Part shown: positions 18,005 through 26,337 of the stretch, one piece after another
Layout: each line of letters starts with the position of its first letter
How positions within the stretch are numbered: position 1 is the stretch's first letter
From: Thermoplasmata archaeon
GTDB lineage: Archaea > Thermoplasmatota > Thermoplasmata > Lutacidiplasmatales > UBA184
DNA: 35,907 nt
NCBI GenBank assembly: GCA_030037695.1
Contig: JASHQF010000007.1
Span: forward strand, 1 to 35,907
Reading direction: 5' to 3'
Made by a program: the position numbers and the translations under genes
Notes under the pieces: generated by a model
Databases searched by the model: none
What the model was told of the DNA's origin: nothing
Seen by the model: the letters and a program-made list of their open reading frames with translations, nothing else

Positions 18005-18436
18005 CTAGGCGCGGTCGGGTTCGTCCTCGCACGGCGGGATCGCCTCCCCGTGCGGGCATCGGGCCGGGTGGCCCTCGGCTTCGCAGAGGCGTTCCACGGT
18101 CTTGTGGGAGAGGGAGAGGTCGACCTCGCGGGCCGCCCGGCACGTATCCTCGGCAGAGAGTCCGAGCTGGTCGAACAGTCCCTCCGCGATCCGATGGTGC
18201 CGGTCGTACTCGACGATCGTCCGCCGTCCCCGTTCGGTGAGCCGGGACTTGCCGCGGTACCGTTCGATCAGCCCGAGCTCCTCGAGCTGGGTCAGATGGC
18301 CGAGCGCCGTCGGGGGGCGAAGGCGGAGGCGCCCGGCGATCCCGTTGAGCGAGGCGCCACGTTCCGGGGTCTGCCCCGCGCGCACGGCCTGGAGGGCATC
18401 GACCTGCCGGCGGGTCAGGCGCTCGAGCGTCTCCAT
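18005..18436 (-). CDS. DtxR/MntR-family metal-dependent regulator
   Basis: 143 aa; wHTH GIAGRLRLRPPTALGHLTQLEELGLIERYRGKSRLTERGRRTIVEYDRHHRIAEGLFDQLGLSAEDTCRAAREVDLSLSHKTVERLCEAEGHPARCPHG. Confidence 0.9.
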   Translation of the reverse strand: METLERLTRRQVDALQAVRAGQTPERGASLNGIAGRLRLRPPTALGHLTQLEELGLIERYRGKSRLTERGRRTIVEYDRHHRIAEGLFDQLGLSAEDTCRAAREVDLSLSHKTVERLCEAEGHPARCPHGEAIPPCEDEPDRA

Positions 18437-18452
18437 CGAACCTTGTATGGGA

Positions 18453-18471
18453 AGTCCTAATTTATAGGATT
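18453..18471 (-). promoter_or_regulatory. DtxR-like operator/TATA: AGTCCTA-attta-TAGGATT inverted repeat (6/7 arm match) overlapping CTATAAATTA on the minus strand
   Basis: Read directly; TATA-like box is about 28 nt upstream of the dtxR-family ATG (18436), implying a leaderless transcript. Confidence 0.65.
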
Positions 18472-19329
18472 CCCCGACTTTTCAGGTCCGGATCGGCCCC
18501 CTCCGGGCCGCCGAACGCCGGGGCGTCGGGCCCCGGGCCGTGGGCCGGACGCGCTCCGCTCGTCGAGTCCCGACTCCAGGAGCTGCTGGAGGAGTCGCTC
18601 GTGCTTGCGCTCGTCCGACTCCATGCTGTCCCAGAGGACGCGCATGATGCCGCCGAGCTCGGGTCCGAGACGTACCTCGTCCGTCGCCTCCGCCTCCCGC
18701 TCCCGGGCGATGAGGTGCTCGACGTCCGCGCGCGAGATCCCGGTGGGGGCGCTCGACGTCACGCCCCGGTCCAGGTACGCCGCCAGCGACGCGACGATCT
18801 CGGCGTGGCGTAGGCTGTCGGAGGCGATCTGCCGGAACACCGCCCGGGTCAGCTCGTCCCGCGATCGTTGCGCGAGCCGCATGCACTCGGCGACCGCGTT
18901 CTGCTCGCCCGCGATCCGGTTGCGCAGCCATCGGGGCACCTTGCGCCGGAGCTCGACGTCGAGGCCCCCCTTCGCCCGGCGCGGGCCGTCGGCGCCGGTG
19001 CGCCCCCGGGGGCGATCGGCGAGGCGGATCGCCGCCTCGAGCACGGCCTTCGGACCGGCCTCTCCGTCGACGAGCGCCTGCGCCGTGGAGCGCGCGATCG
19101 CTCGGGCCTCCTCGTCGCCCAGGAACTGCTGGAGGACCGGCCCGAGGCGTTTCCCGGAGAGGTACTGGGAGATCGACGACACCACCACGCCGAGGAGGAG
19201 GGCGGCGCGGCGCTCGGACAACCCGAATCCCTCGACGAGCTCGCGGGCCACGAGCGCCTGCACGATCTGGACCGACGCCCCGGGGGACGGCACGGACCGC
19301 GCCATCGACGGGGCGTCGGAGCCCGGCAC
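18457..19329 (-). CDS. HTH (XRE-like) regulator fused to a ferritin-like four-helix domain
   Basis: N-term FGLSERRAALLLGVVVSSISQYLSGKR; C-term AGEQNAVAECMRL, IASDSLRHAEIVASLAAYL, IAREREAEATDEV, MESDERKHERLLQQLLE (E/H-rich helices with ExxH-type motif). Start uncertain (GTG 19329 or internal ATG). Confidence 0.75.
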   Translation of the reverse strand: MPGSDAPSMARSVPSPGASVQIVQALVARELVEGFGLSERRAALLLGVVVSSISQYLSGKRLGPVLQQFLGDEEARAIARSTAQALVDGEAGPKAVLEAAIRLADRPRGRTGADGPRRAKGGLDVELRRKVPRWLRNRIAGEQNAVAECMRLAQRSRDELTRAVFRQIASDSLRHAEIVASLAAYLDRGVTSSAPTGISRADVEHLIAREREAEATDEVRLGPELGGIMRVLWDSMESDERKHERLLQQLLESGLDERSASGPRPGARRPGVRRPGGGRSGPEKSGNPIN

Positions 19330-19360
19330 CGTACATAGCCGCTCGCGCGGGACGACGGTC

Positions 19361-20170
19361 CTAGACCGCGTTGACCGCGAACCCGAGCACGAAGCCTACC
19401 ATGATGCCGAGGTAGACGAGACGGTTCCGGGCCAGCGACAGGGCCCGGGATTCGAGCGGCCGGAAGCCGACGCGCAGCATCGGTAGGATCGCGTAGGCGA
19501 TCGCCCCCATCGCGAGGGCGTCGAAGATCGTGATGAACAATGCGTTGCTCCAGACGTAGCCGATCGCGCCCCCGACGATCGTCGGCAGTCCTCCGATCAG
19601 GAACAGCCCCGCCATGAGGGCCGGGGTCCGGCGGGCGTTCGTGCCGAGGAACGGGGAGGCGATCGGGAACCCCTCGGTCACGTTCTGGAGGAAGAACCCG
19701 AGGAAGACGACCGCCAGGATCCCGAGGGCGCCGGCGGTCCAGTTCACCCCGAAGACGAGACCCTCCGTGAGGTTCTGCAGTCCGATCCCTAGGGCGATGA
19801 TCAGGGCGGTGTTCCGTGGGCTCGGCTCCGTGGCCGCTGCCGTGCCGGCGCCGGTCTCGGACCCCGGGTCCTCAGCCCGAGCGGCGCGGGGGAAGTTGTC
19901 GATCGCGTAGAGGCCGACGAACGCCGCCAGGAACCCTACGCCGAACGCGACGGAGTAGCCGCCGTTCGCCACGTAGCCGTTCGGGTACAGGATCGGGGCG
20001 ACATCGGAGAAGATGTCGGCGAGCAGGAAGACGAGGATGCCGATCGCGACCGCGTTGAGCGCGACCGCCCACCGCCCCTGCGCCCGCTTGCTGTAGACGA
20101 CCGGCCAGGAGAGGAAGATCGACATCCCCATCGCCGTCGTCAGCGCGAGGAACACCCAGAAATCGCCCAC
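19361..20170 (-). CDS. ZIP-family metal transporter
   Basis: 269 aa, about 8 TM; GIGLQNLTEGLVFG and FLQNVTEGFPIASP resemble ZIP TM4/TM5 motifs with Gln in place of His. Confidence 0.8.
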   Translation of the reverse strand: MGDFWVFLALTTAMGMSIFLSWPVVYSKRAQGRWAVALNAVAIGILVFLLADIFSDVAPILYPNGYVANGGYSVAFGVGFLAAFVGLYAIDNFPRAARAEDPGSETGAGTAAATEPSPRNTALIIALGIGLQNLTEGLVFGVNWTAGALGILAVVFLGFFLQNVTEGFPIASPFLGTNARRTPALMAGLFLIGGLPTIVGGAIGYVWSNALFITIFDALAMGAIAYAILPMLRVGFRPLESRALSLARNRLVYLGIMVGFVLGFAVNAV

Positions 20171-20407
20171 GTGGCCTCGGGAGCGTTTACCCGGCGTGCG
20201 GCTTAAGCGTTTTGTCTGTGAAGCAGCGACACTTTGTGTTCACTGAAGAAACGAATCCGCCCCGGGCTCGTCGCGGGGCCGACCGCTCCGTCCCGGGACC
20301 TCCCCGTCGCCCCGCGTTATATCCCGCCCCTCGGTGGCCGTCGCCTTGAGGCGGGCGCCCGTTGCCGCGAGAGGAGCCGGACGCCCTCGGCCCCGGGGTC
20401 CACGACG

Positions 20408-21373
20408 GTGAACGGGGTGGCCGTCGCGCTGGTCGCCGCGGCGCTCGCCTTTGCGTTCAGCATCGGTGCCCACTACACGGGCGCCTGCATGGGCATGCCG
20501 TACGCGGCCGGCGCGCTCCGCGCCGTCACGGCGCTGGTGATCATGGCCCCCGCGACGTTCCTCGGCGCCCTTCTCGCGAGCGGCCGGGTGGAGACGACCG
20601 TCGGGCACGGCATCCTCCTCGGCGGCACGGTCGACTACGGAGTCGCCCTCGCGATCCTGGCGAGCGCCCTGCTGCTCACGAGCCTGTACAACTTCGCGAC
20701 CTTACCGACGTCGACGATCCAGATCCTCGTGTTCTCGGCGGTCGGGGCGGGGCTCGCGGCGGGGATCCCGATCGATTGGGGGACGATCGGCACGTTCCTC
20801 GTGCTCTGGGCGATCGCCCCGGTCGCGGCGTTCGGTCTCGGCTACCTCTTCACCGTCGCCTTCGACCGACGCGGCGCCCCGGAGGGACGTTCCGCGCCCC
20901 TCGCCCGGACTGCCGTGTGGGGCCTCGCGGCGGTGGGGACCGCCGCGTCGTTCGCGATGGGGGCGAACGACGTCTCGAACGCGACCGGCGGGCTCGTGAT
21001 GACCGGGCTGTTCGGTCTCGGAACGGCGGCGCTCGTCGGGGGGATCGGGCTGGCCGCGGGGATCCTCACCTGGGGCCGGCCCCTGCTCGAGAAGGTCGCG
21101 TTCCGCATCGTGAAGCTCGACCCCCGCATGGCGATCGGCTCGCAGATCGCCCAAGCGGGGATCGTCCTCGCCTACACCGCGTTCGGCTACTTCACGTCGA
21201 TGAACCAGGCCCTCGTGGGGGCGATGCTCGGCGCGGGGCGGGCCCGGGGCGAGCAGACGGTCTTCCGGCGGGCGGTCGGCGAGATCGCCCTCGGTTGGGC
21301 GCTCGGACCGGTCTCGGGGCTCGCCCTCGGCTTCGCCCTGGCCACGCTCGTGGGACACCTCGGCCTCGGCTGA
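20408..21373 (+). CDS. PiT-family inorganic phosphate/anion permease-like
   Basis: GTG 20408; FSIGAHYTGACMGMPYAAGAL (N-half) and ASFAMGANDVSNATGGLVMTG (C-half PiT signature). Start uncertain. Confidence 0.8.
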   Translation: MNGVAVALVAAALAFAFSIGAHYTGACMGMPYAAGALRAVTALVIMAPATFLGALLASGRVETTVGHGILLGGTVDYGVALAILASALLLTSLYNFATLPTSTIQILVFSAVGAGLAAGIPIDWGTIGTFLVLWAIAPVAAFGLGYLFTVAFDRRGAPEGRSAPLARTAVWGLAAVGTAASFAMGANDVSNATGGLVMTGLFGLGTAALVGGIGLAAGILTWGRPLLEKVAFRIVKLDPRMAIGSQIAQAGIVLAYTAFGYFTSMNQALVGAMLGAGRARGEQTVFRRAVGEIALGWALGPVSGLALGFALATLVGHLGLG

Positions 21374-21413
21374 GGAGGGCCGCCCAGTGGCGTGGCCGCC
21401 AGCGCACGCTTAA

Positions 21414-21446
21414 GTTACCTTGTGTAATTCGGTATCCCAAGGTTAC
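21414..21446. promoter_or_regulatory. Inverted repeat GTTACCTTG-N15-CAAGGTTAC at the pirin promoter
   Basis: 8/9 arm match; overlaps TATA-like gcttaagtta and the region just before ATG 21451. Confidence 0.55.
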
Positions 21447-21450
21447 AATC

Positions 21451-22332
21451 ATGCCCGAACCGATCCGTTCGATCACCCGACGGTTTCCCGGGACCCCCAC
21501 GATCGAGGGGGCCGGCGTGCACCTGCGTCGATCGTTCTCGAACCGGGAGGTCCCGCTCTTCGACCCGTTCCTGCTCCTCGACCGCTTCGGTTCGCGGCGG
21601 CCCGAGGACTACCTCGCCGGGTTTCCGTGGCATCCCCACCGGGGGATCGAGACGGTCACCTACGTCCTCGGGGGCCGCGTCGCGCACGGTGACACGCTCG
21701 GCAACTCCGGCGTCATCGGCGCCGGCGACGTCCAGTGGATGAACTCCGGCAGCGGGATCATCCACCAGGAGATGCCCCAACGTACCGACGGGATGCTCAC
21801 GGGGTTCCAGCTGTGGGTCAATCTTCCGGCTCGGGAGAAGATGGGCCTTCCTGCCTACCGGGGCCTCGGCTCCGACGATTTCCCGAACGTTCCGCTCGAG
21901 GACGGGGGCTCGGTGAAGGTCGTCGCGGGGAGCTTCCGTCGGGTCGAGGGCCCGGTGCGGGGGATCCCGGTCGATCCGACGTACCTGGATGTCCAGGTCG
22001 CGCCGGGGGCCTCCCTCGAGCTTCCCGTGCCGAACGGGCACACCGCCTTCGCCCACGCCGTCGAGGGGGAGGGGAGCTTCGACGGGGCCGATCCCTCCCC
22101 GGTCGCGGCCGGCGAGACGGTGCTGTTCGGGTCGGGGGGAGGCGTGCGCTACCGGTCGGGGGACGCCGGCGGTCGGTTCCTGTTCGTCACCGGCCGCCCG
22201 CTCCACGAGCCGGTCGCCTGGTACGGACCGATCGTGATGAACCGCCCGGAGGAGCTCCGCACGGCGATGCAGGAGCTCGAGCGCGGCGACTTCGTCAAGC
22301 ACCGTCGGCCGATCGTCGAAGAGCGCCCGTAG
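21451..22332 (+). CDS. Pirin-family protein
   Basis: 293 aa; FDPFLLLDRFGSRRPEDYLAGFPWHPHRGIETVTYVLGGRVAHGDTLGNSGVIGAGDVQWMNSGSGIIHQEMP, LWVNLP. Confidence 0.95.
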   Translation: MPEPIRSITRRFPGTPTIEGAGVHLRRSFSNREVPLFDPFLLLDRFGSRRPEDYLAGFPWHPHRGIETVTYVLGGRVAHGDTLGNSGVIGAGDVQWMNSGSGIIHQEMPQRTDGMLTGFQLWVNLPAREKMGLPAYRGLGSDDFPNVPLEDGGSVKVVAGSFRRVEGPVRGIPVDPTYLDVQVAPGASLELPVPNGHTAFAHAVEGEGSFDGADPSPVAAGETVLFGSGGGVRYRSGDAGGRFLFVTGRPLHEPVAWYGPIVMNRPEELRTAMQELERGDFVKHRRPIVEERP

Positions 22333-23356
22333 TCGCGAGCAGCTCGTCGAGCGCGGCGCGGAGCACCTCGACCGAGCGGGCGAGCTCGGCGACCGCGATC
22401 GATTCCCGGTTCGTGTGATCGAGCCGGGCCTCGCCGGGGCCGTAGGCCGCCCCCGGTACCCTCCACGCCGGGGCGACCAGGTTGAGGTCGGACGTGCCCG
22501 TCTTCCTCCAGACCGTGGGTCGACCCCCCGCCCGTCGGATCCCGCCGATCAGGGCCCGGGCGACCGGGTTGGTCGGGGGGACCTCGAGGGGTTCGACCCG
22601 GATGCGCGGTCGCACGGCGGCGGGGGCACCTTCCTGGGGGAGTCCCGCGAGAAGCTCGGCCGTCGACCGCCCGGGGGGAAGGCGGAAATCGACCGTCACG
22701 CGGGCCGTTTCGCGGCCGGCCACCGTCGCGCTCGTCCACCCGACGATCTTCGAACCGAGCGTACGGAACGGCGTCGGCCCCGGTGCCTCCTCCACGCTCC
22801 GACGGACCGCGGCGAGCCACGACGACGCTCGATCCGCCGCCGTCGGCTGGGCGGAGGCGAAGTGCGTGCGGGGCCCCGCGAACACGGCCTCGACCTGGAG
22901 CTCCCCTTTGTACCCTACCGTGACCCCGTCCCATCCGCTGGGCTCCCCGGCGATCACGGCGTCCGGGCGGTGCCCCCGGAGGAGATGGCGAGCGCCCCGG
23001 CTGTCGATCTCCTCCTCGACCGCCGCGACGACCCGGTACTCCCCGGGGGAGGAGAGGCGCGGGCCCGCGAGGAGCGCCGCGGCGAGCGGGCCCTTCGCGT
23101 CGACCGCCCCTCGCCCGTACACCCGGCCGCGGGCGGACCGCACCGGGAGGCGCCCCTCGACCGTGTCGATGTGGCCGAGGTACATCACGGAAGGCCGACC
23201 GCGCCCCCGGCGCGCGATCCCGTTGCCGACCGCGTCGATCGCGGTCGAGTACCCTAGGGCGCGGGCCGCCCGAACGAAGGCGAGCACCGCCGGCCGCTCC
23301 CGCCCGGAAGGACTGTACGCCCGCAGGAGGGGGAGGAGCAGCGCCTCCTCATCCAC
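22295..23356 (-). CDS. lysK: [LysW]-L-lysine/L-ornithine hydrolase (M20 family)
   Basis: 353 aa, GTG start; YLGHIDTVEGRLPVRSARGRVYGRGAVDAKGPLAAAL, AAVEEEIDSRGARHLL, AGEPSGWDGVTVGYKGELQVEAVF; operon context. Confidence 0.88.
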   Translation of the reverse strand: MDEEALLLPLLRAYSPSGRERPAVLAFVRAARALGYSTAIDAVGNGIARRGRGRPSVMYLGHIDTVEGRLPVRSARGRVYGRGAVDAKGPLAAALLAGPRLSSPGEYRVVAAVEEEIDSRGARHLLRGHRPDAVIAGEPSGWDGVTVGYKGELQVEAVFAGPRTHFASAQPTAADRASSWLAAVRRSVEEAPGPTPFRTLGSKIVGWTSATVAGRETARVTVDFRLPPGRSTAELLAGLPQEGAPAAVRPRIRVEPLEVPPTNPVARALIGGIRRAGGRPTVWRKTGTSDLNLVAPAWRVPGAAYGPGEARLDHTNRESIAVAELARSVEVLRAALDELLATTGALRRSADGA

Positions 23357-24503
23357 GGACGATCGCCTCCTCGACCGCGGCGAGGCCGGCCGCCCAATCC
23401 TCCTCGGGGATCACGAGCGGCGGGATCAAGCGGAGCACGGTCGATCCCGCCGAGATCGCCAGGAAGCCGCGCTCCTCCAGCGCCGCGAGGATCGGGGCGA
23501 CCCGCTCCCGCAGCTCCACGCCGAGGAGCAGGCCGAGCCCCCGCACCTCCCGGATCCGTTCGGAGCGGATCCCCCGGAGACGGTCGAGGGCCAGCTGGCC
23601 CAGCCGCTCGGCGCGCTCGGCGAGGCGGTCGCGGACGACCGTCTCAAGGGCCGCGATCCCCGCCGCGCACGCCAGCGGGCTGCCGCCGAACGTGGAGTGG
23701 TGGGACCCCTGGAACCGGGACTCGACCTCGGGGGTCGTCACGGTCGCGCCGATCGGCACGCCGCCGGCGAGCGATTTGGCGAGGGTGAGGAGATCCGGGA
23801 CGACCCCCGCGTGCTGGAAGGCGAACAAGCGGCCGGTGCGGCCGATCCCGGTCTGCACCTCGTCGAACCCGAGGAGCGCCCCGACCCGTTCGGTCACCGT
23901 ACGCGCCGCGCGGAGGTACTCGGCGCTGGCGACGTGGACCCCGCCTTCCCCCTGCACCGGTTCGATCAGGAGCAGGGCGGTCCGCTCGTCGACCTCGCTC
24001 TCGAGGTCCTCGGGCTCGTTGAAGCCGACGTGGGCGAACTCGGGGACCAGCGGCTCGAACGGTTCTCGCAGCTCGCGGCGCCACGTCGCGCTGAGGGCCC
24101 CCAGGGTCCGTCCGTGAAACCCGCGACGAGCCGCGACGATCTTGGGGCGGCGCGTCGCGCTGCGCGCGATCTTGATCGCCGCCTCGACCGCCTCGGTCCC
24201 CGAATTGGACAGGAACACCGACCCGAACGACGGGGGCAGGAGCGACAGGAGCTTGCGGAGGAACTCGGTCCGAACGGGGCTCTCGTAGCCGCTCCCCAGG
24301 TAGAGCAGCTCGCCGGCCTGGGCTTGGATCGCCCGCACGACGTCCGGGGCCGAAGCACCCAGGTTGCCGACGCCGTGGCTCGCCCCGAGATCGACGTACC
24401 GCCGACCGGAGGCGTCGAACCACGAGGCCCCCTCGGCCCGTACGATCACCGGTCGCGCGCGGCCGTGCGCACCGAACTCTGCCCCACCGCCCGGCCCGCT
24501 CAC
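23349..24503 (-). CDS. argD: [LysW]-aminoadipate semialdehyde/glutamate semialdehyde transaminase
   Basis: 384 aa, GTG 24503; FLSNSGTEAVEAAIKIARSATRRPKIVAARRGFHGRTLGALSAT, LLGFDEVQTGIGRTGRLFAFQHAGVVPDLLTLAKSLAGGVPIGA. Confidence 0.92.
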   Translation of the reverse strand: MSGPGGGAEFGAHGRARPVIVRAEGASWFDASGRRYVDLGASHGVGNLGASAPDVVRAIQAQAGELLYLGSGYESPVRTEFLRKLLSLLPPSFGSVFLSNSGTEAVEAAIKIARSATRRPKIVAARRGFHGRTLGALSATWRRELREPFEPLVPEFAHVGFNEPEDLESEVDERTALLLIEPVQGEGGVHVASAEYLRAARTVTERVGALLGFDEVQTGIGRTGRLFAFQHAGVVPDLLTLAKSLAGGVPIGATVTTPEVESRFQGSHHSTFGGSPLACAAGIAALETVVRDRLAERAERLGQLALDRLRGIRSERIREVRGLGLLLGVELRERVAPILAALEERGFLAISAGSTVLRLIPPLVIPEEDWAAGLAAVEEAIVRG

Positions 24504-25294
24504 GCGATCACCGTGCCGTGGCCCGCGAGCGCCGCCGCGATCGGACGATCGACCGAGGAGGGGGCGATGATCGCTCGCCCGACCCCGGTGGCGACGGCCT
24601 GCCGCGCCGCCAGGAGCTTCTTGCGCATCCGACCCGAAGCGAGGGGCAGCACGGCATCGACCTCGGCCGGGGCGACGCGGGGGACGACGGAGGCGGGGTC
24701 GCCGGGGGCCCGCAGGAGGCCGGGTACGTTGGTGAGCAGCACGAGCTCCGTCGCCCCGATCGCCGTGGCGACGCCCGCCGCCACCTGGTCGGCGTCGACG
24801 TTGACGATCTCGCCGGTCTCGGTGACGGCCGGGGGCCCGACGACCGGGAGGATCTGGCCCGCGAGCATCCACCGCAGGAGGTCGCCGTCGACGCGCTCCA
24901 CGGCGCCCGCGAGCTCGTCGGGGAGATGGACGACCTTCTCGCCGACCCGGGCGCGGGCCCCGGTCTTCTTCCGGGCAAGGATCAACCGGCCGTCCACGCC
25001 CGACAGCCCGATCGCGCGCACCCCCCGGGCCCCGAGCGTCGCGACGAGATCGGTCTGGACCCGGCCGGCGAGGCCGAGGACGACCGCCTCGAGGTGGCGC
25101 GCGTCCGACCGACGGGAGACGACCCCGCTCGGGCTCGTGTAGTACTCGGGCGCGATCCCGAGCGCGGCGCTGATCCGGTCGACCTCGGCCGATCCGCCGT
25201 GGACCAGGACGCAGTCGGGCCGGTCGACGAGCTCTTCGGCGAGCGCCGCGACGGTATTGCCGGGAGCCCCTCCGATCTTCACGACGATCGCCAC
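24500..25294 (-). CDS. argB: [LysW]-aminoadipate/glutamate kinase
   Basis: 264 aa, GTG 25294; VAIVVKIGGAPGNT, VLVHGGSAEVDRISAALGIAPEYYTSPSGVVSRRSD, NVDADQVAAGVATAIGATELVLLTNVPGLL. Confidence 0.9.
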   Translation of the reverse strand: MAIVVKIGGAPGNTVAALAEELVDRPDCVLVHGGSAEVDRISAALGIAPEYYTSPSGVVSRRSDARHLEAVVLGLAGRVQTDLVATLGARGVRAIGLSGVDGRLILARKKTGARARVGEKVVHLPDELAGAVERVDGDLLRWMLAGQILPVVGPPAVTETGEIVNVDADQVAAGVATAIGATELVLLTNVPGLLRAPGDPASVVPRVAPAEVDAVLPLASGRMRKKLLAARQAVATGVGRAIIAPSSVDRPIAAALAGHGTVIA

Positions 25295-25311
25295 CGCTGC
25301 CTCCTCGCGAT

Positions 25312-26337
25312 CTAGACCGGGTGCAGCCCGAGGAACCCGAGGCCGGTCGTCTCGGGGAAACCGGCGCGCACGTTCAGGCACTGCACGGCGTTCCCGGCCG
25401 CCCCCTTGCCCAGGTTGTCGAGCGCCCCGAGCACCACCGTCCGGCGGGTGTGCGGGTCGGCGGCGAAGCCGAGGTCGCAGAAGTTCGTGCCCGCCAGGAT
25501 CTTCGGCTCGGGTTCCCGGTGGATCCCGTCCGCCTCGTGCACGAGGCGAACGAACGGTTCCTCGCCGTACGCCCGGCGGTACAGTTGCCAGAGCCCCTTC
25601 TCCTCGAGCGGCTCGGTCGGGAACGCGTGGACCGTCGCGAGGACCCCACGGACCGCCTCGACCGCGTGGCAGGAGAGCGCCACGGTCGCGCCCGTCTCCT
25701 GCTCGATCTCGGCCGTGTGGCGGTGGCCGGCCGGGGCGTAGGCGCGCATCACGCCGGAGCGCTCCGCGTGGAGCCCCGCGGGCCCGGCGTCACGGCCGCT
25801 CGCCGACGATCCGCTCTTCGCGTCGATCACCACCGGGCGGGCTCCCAAGAGCCCGGCGGCCGCGAGGGGCCGCACCGCCAGGATCGCCGCGGTCGAGATG
25901 CAACCCGGGACCGCGATGAGGCGCGCCCGGCGGAGCTGGTCCCGGTGGAGCTCGGGCAACCCGAAGACGGCGTCCGCGAGGAGCGCGGTGTCGGTGCGCT
26001 CCGTCCGGTAGTAGTGGGCGTACGCGGCCGGGTCCTTCAGTCGGAAATCGGCGGAGAGGTCGATGACGAGGCTTCCGCCGTCCAGGAGCCCCGGTACGAT
26101 CGGGGCGGACTCGGTGTGCGGGGTCGCCAAGAACGTCACGTCCGTGGGCTGGAGCTCGGTCCGGGGGACGAACTGGAGCCGGGTCGCCTTGCGCAGGTTC
26201 GGGTGGGCCTTGGCGATCGGCTTGCCCGCCATCGTCTCCGAGGTGACCTGCGTCAGCTCGACCTCGGGGTGCCCGAGCAGGAGGCGCACGAGCTCGCCGC
26301 CGACGTACCCCGAGCCGCCGACGACCGCCGCCTTCAT
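25312..26337 (-). CDS. argC: [LysW]-aminoadipyl/glutamyl-phosphate reductase
   Basis: 341 aa; MKAAVVGGSGYVGGELVRLLLGHPEVELTQVTSETMAGKPIAKAHPNLRK, IAVPGCISTAAILAVRPL. Confidence 0.92.
   Translation of the reverse strand: MKAAVVGGSGYVGGELVRLLLGHPEVELTQVTSETMAGKPIAKAHPNLRKATRLQFVPRTELQPTDVTFLATPHTESAPIVPGLLDGGSLVIDLSADFRLKDPAAYAHYYRTERTDTALLADAVFGLPELHRDQLRRARLIAVPGCISTAAILAVRPLAAAGLLGARPVVIDAKSGSSASGRDAGPAGLHAERSGVMRAYAPAGHRHTAEIEQETGATVALSCHAVEAVRGVLATVHAFPTEPLEEKGLWQLYRRAYGEEPFVRLVHEADGIHREPEPKILAGTNFCDLGFAADPHTRRTVVLGALDNLGKGAAGNAVQCLNVRAGFPETTGLGFLGLHPV

Noticed and set aside
22295-22332. Convergent 3' overlap of pirin and lysK (38 nt), similar to the 23-nt overlap of the M29-like and MetF-like genes
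   Set aside because: Common in compact genomes; no further signal of regulatory antisense pairing.
22590-22610. Second TTCGACC T-loop-like string
   Set aside because: Inside the lysK coding sequence with no tRNA context.
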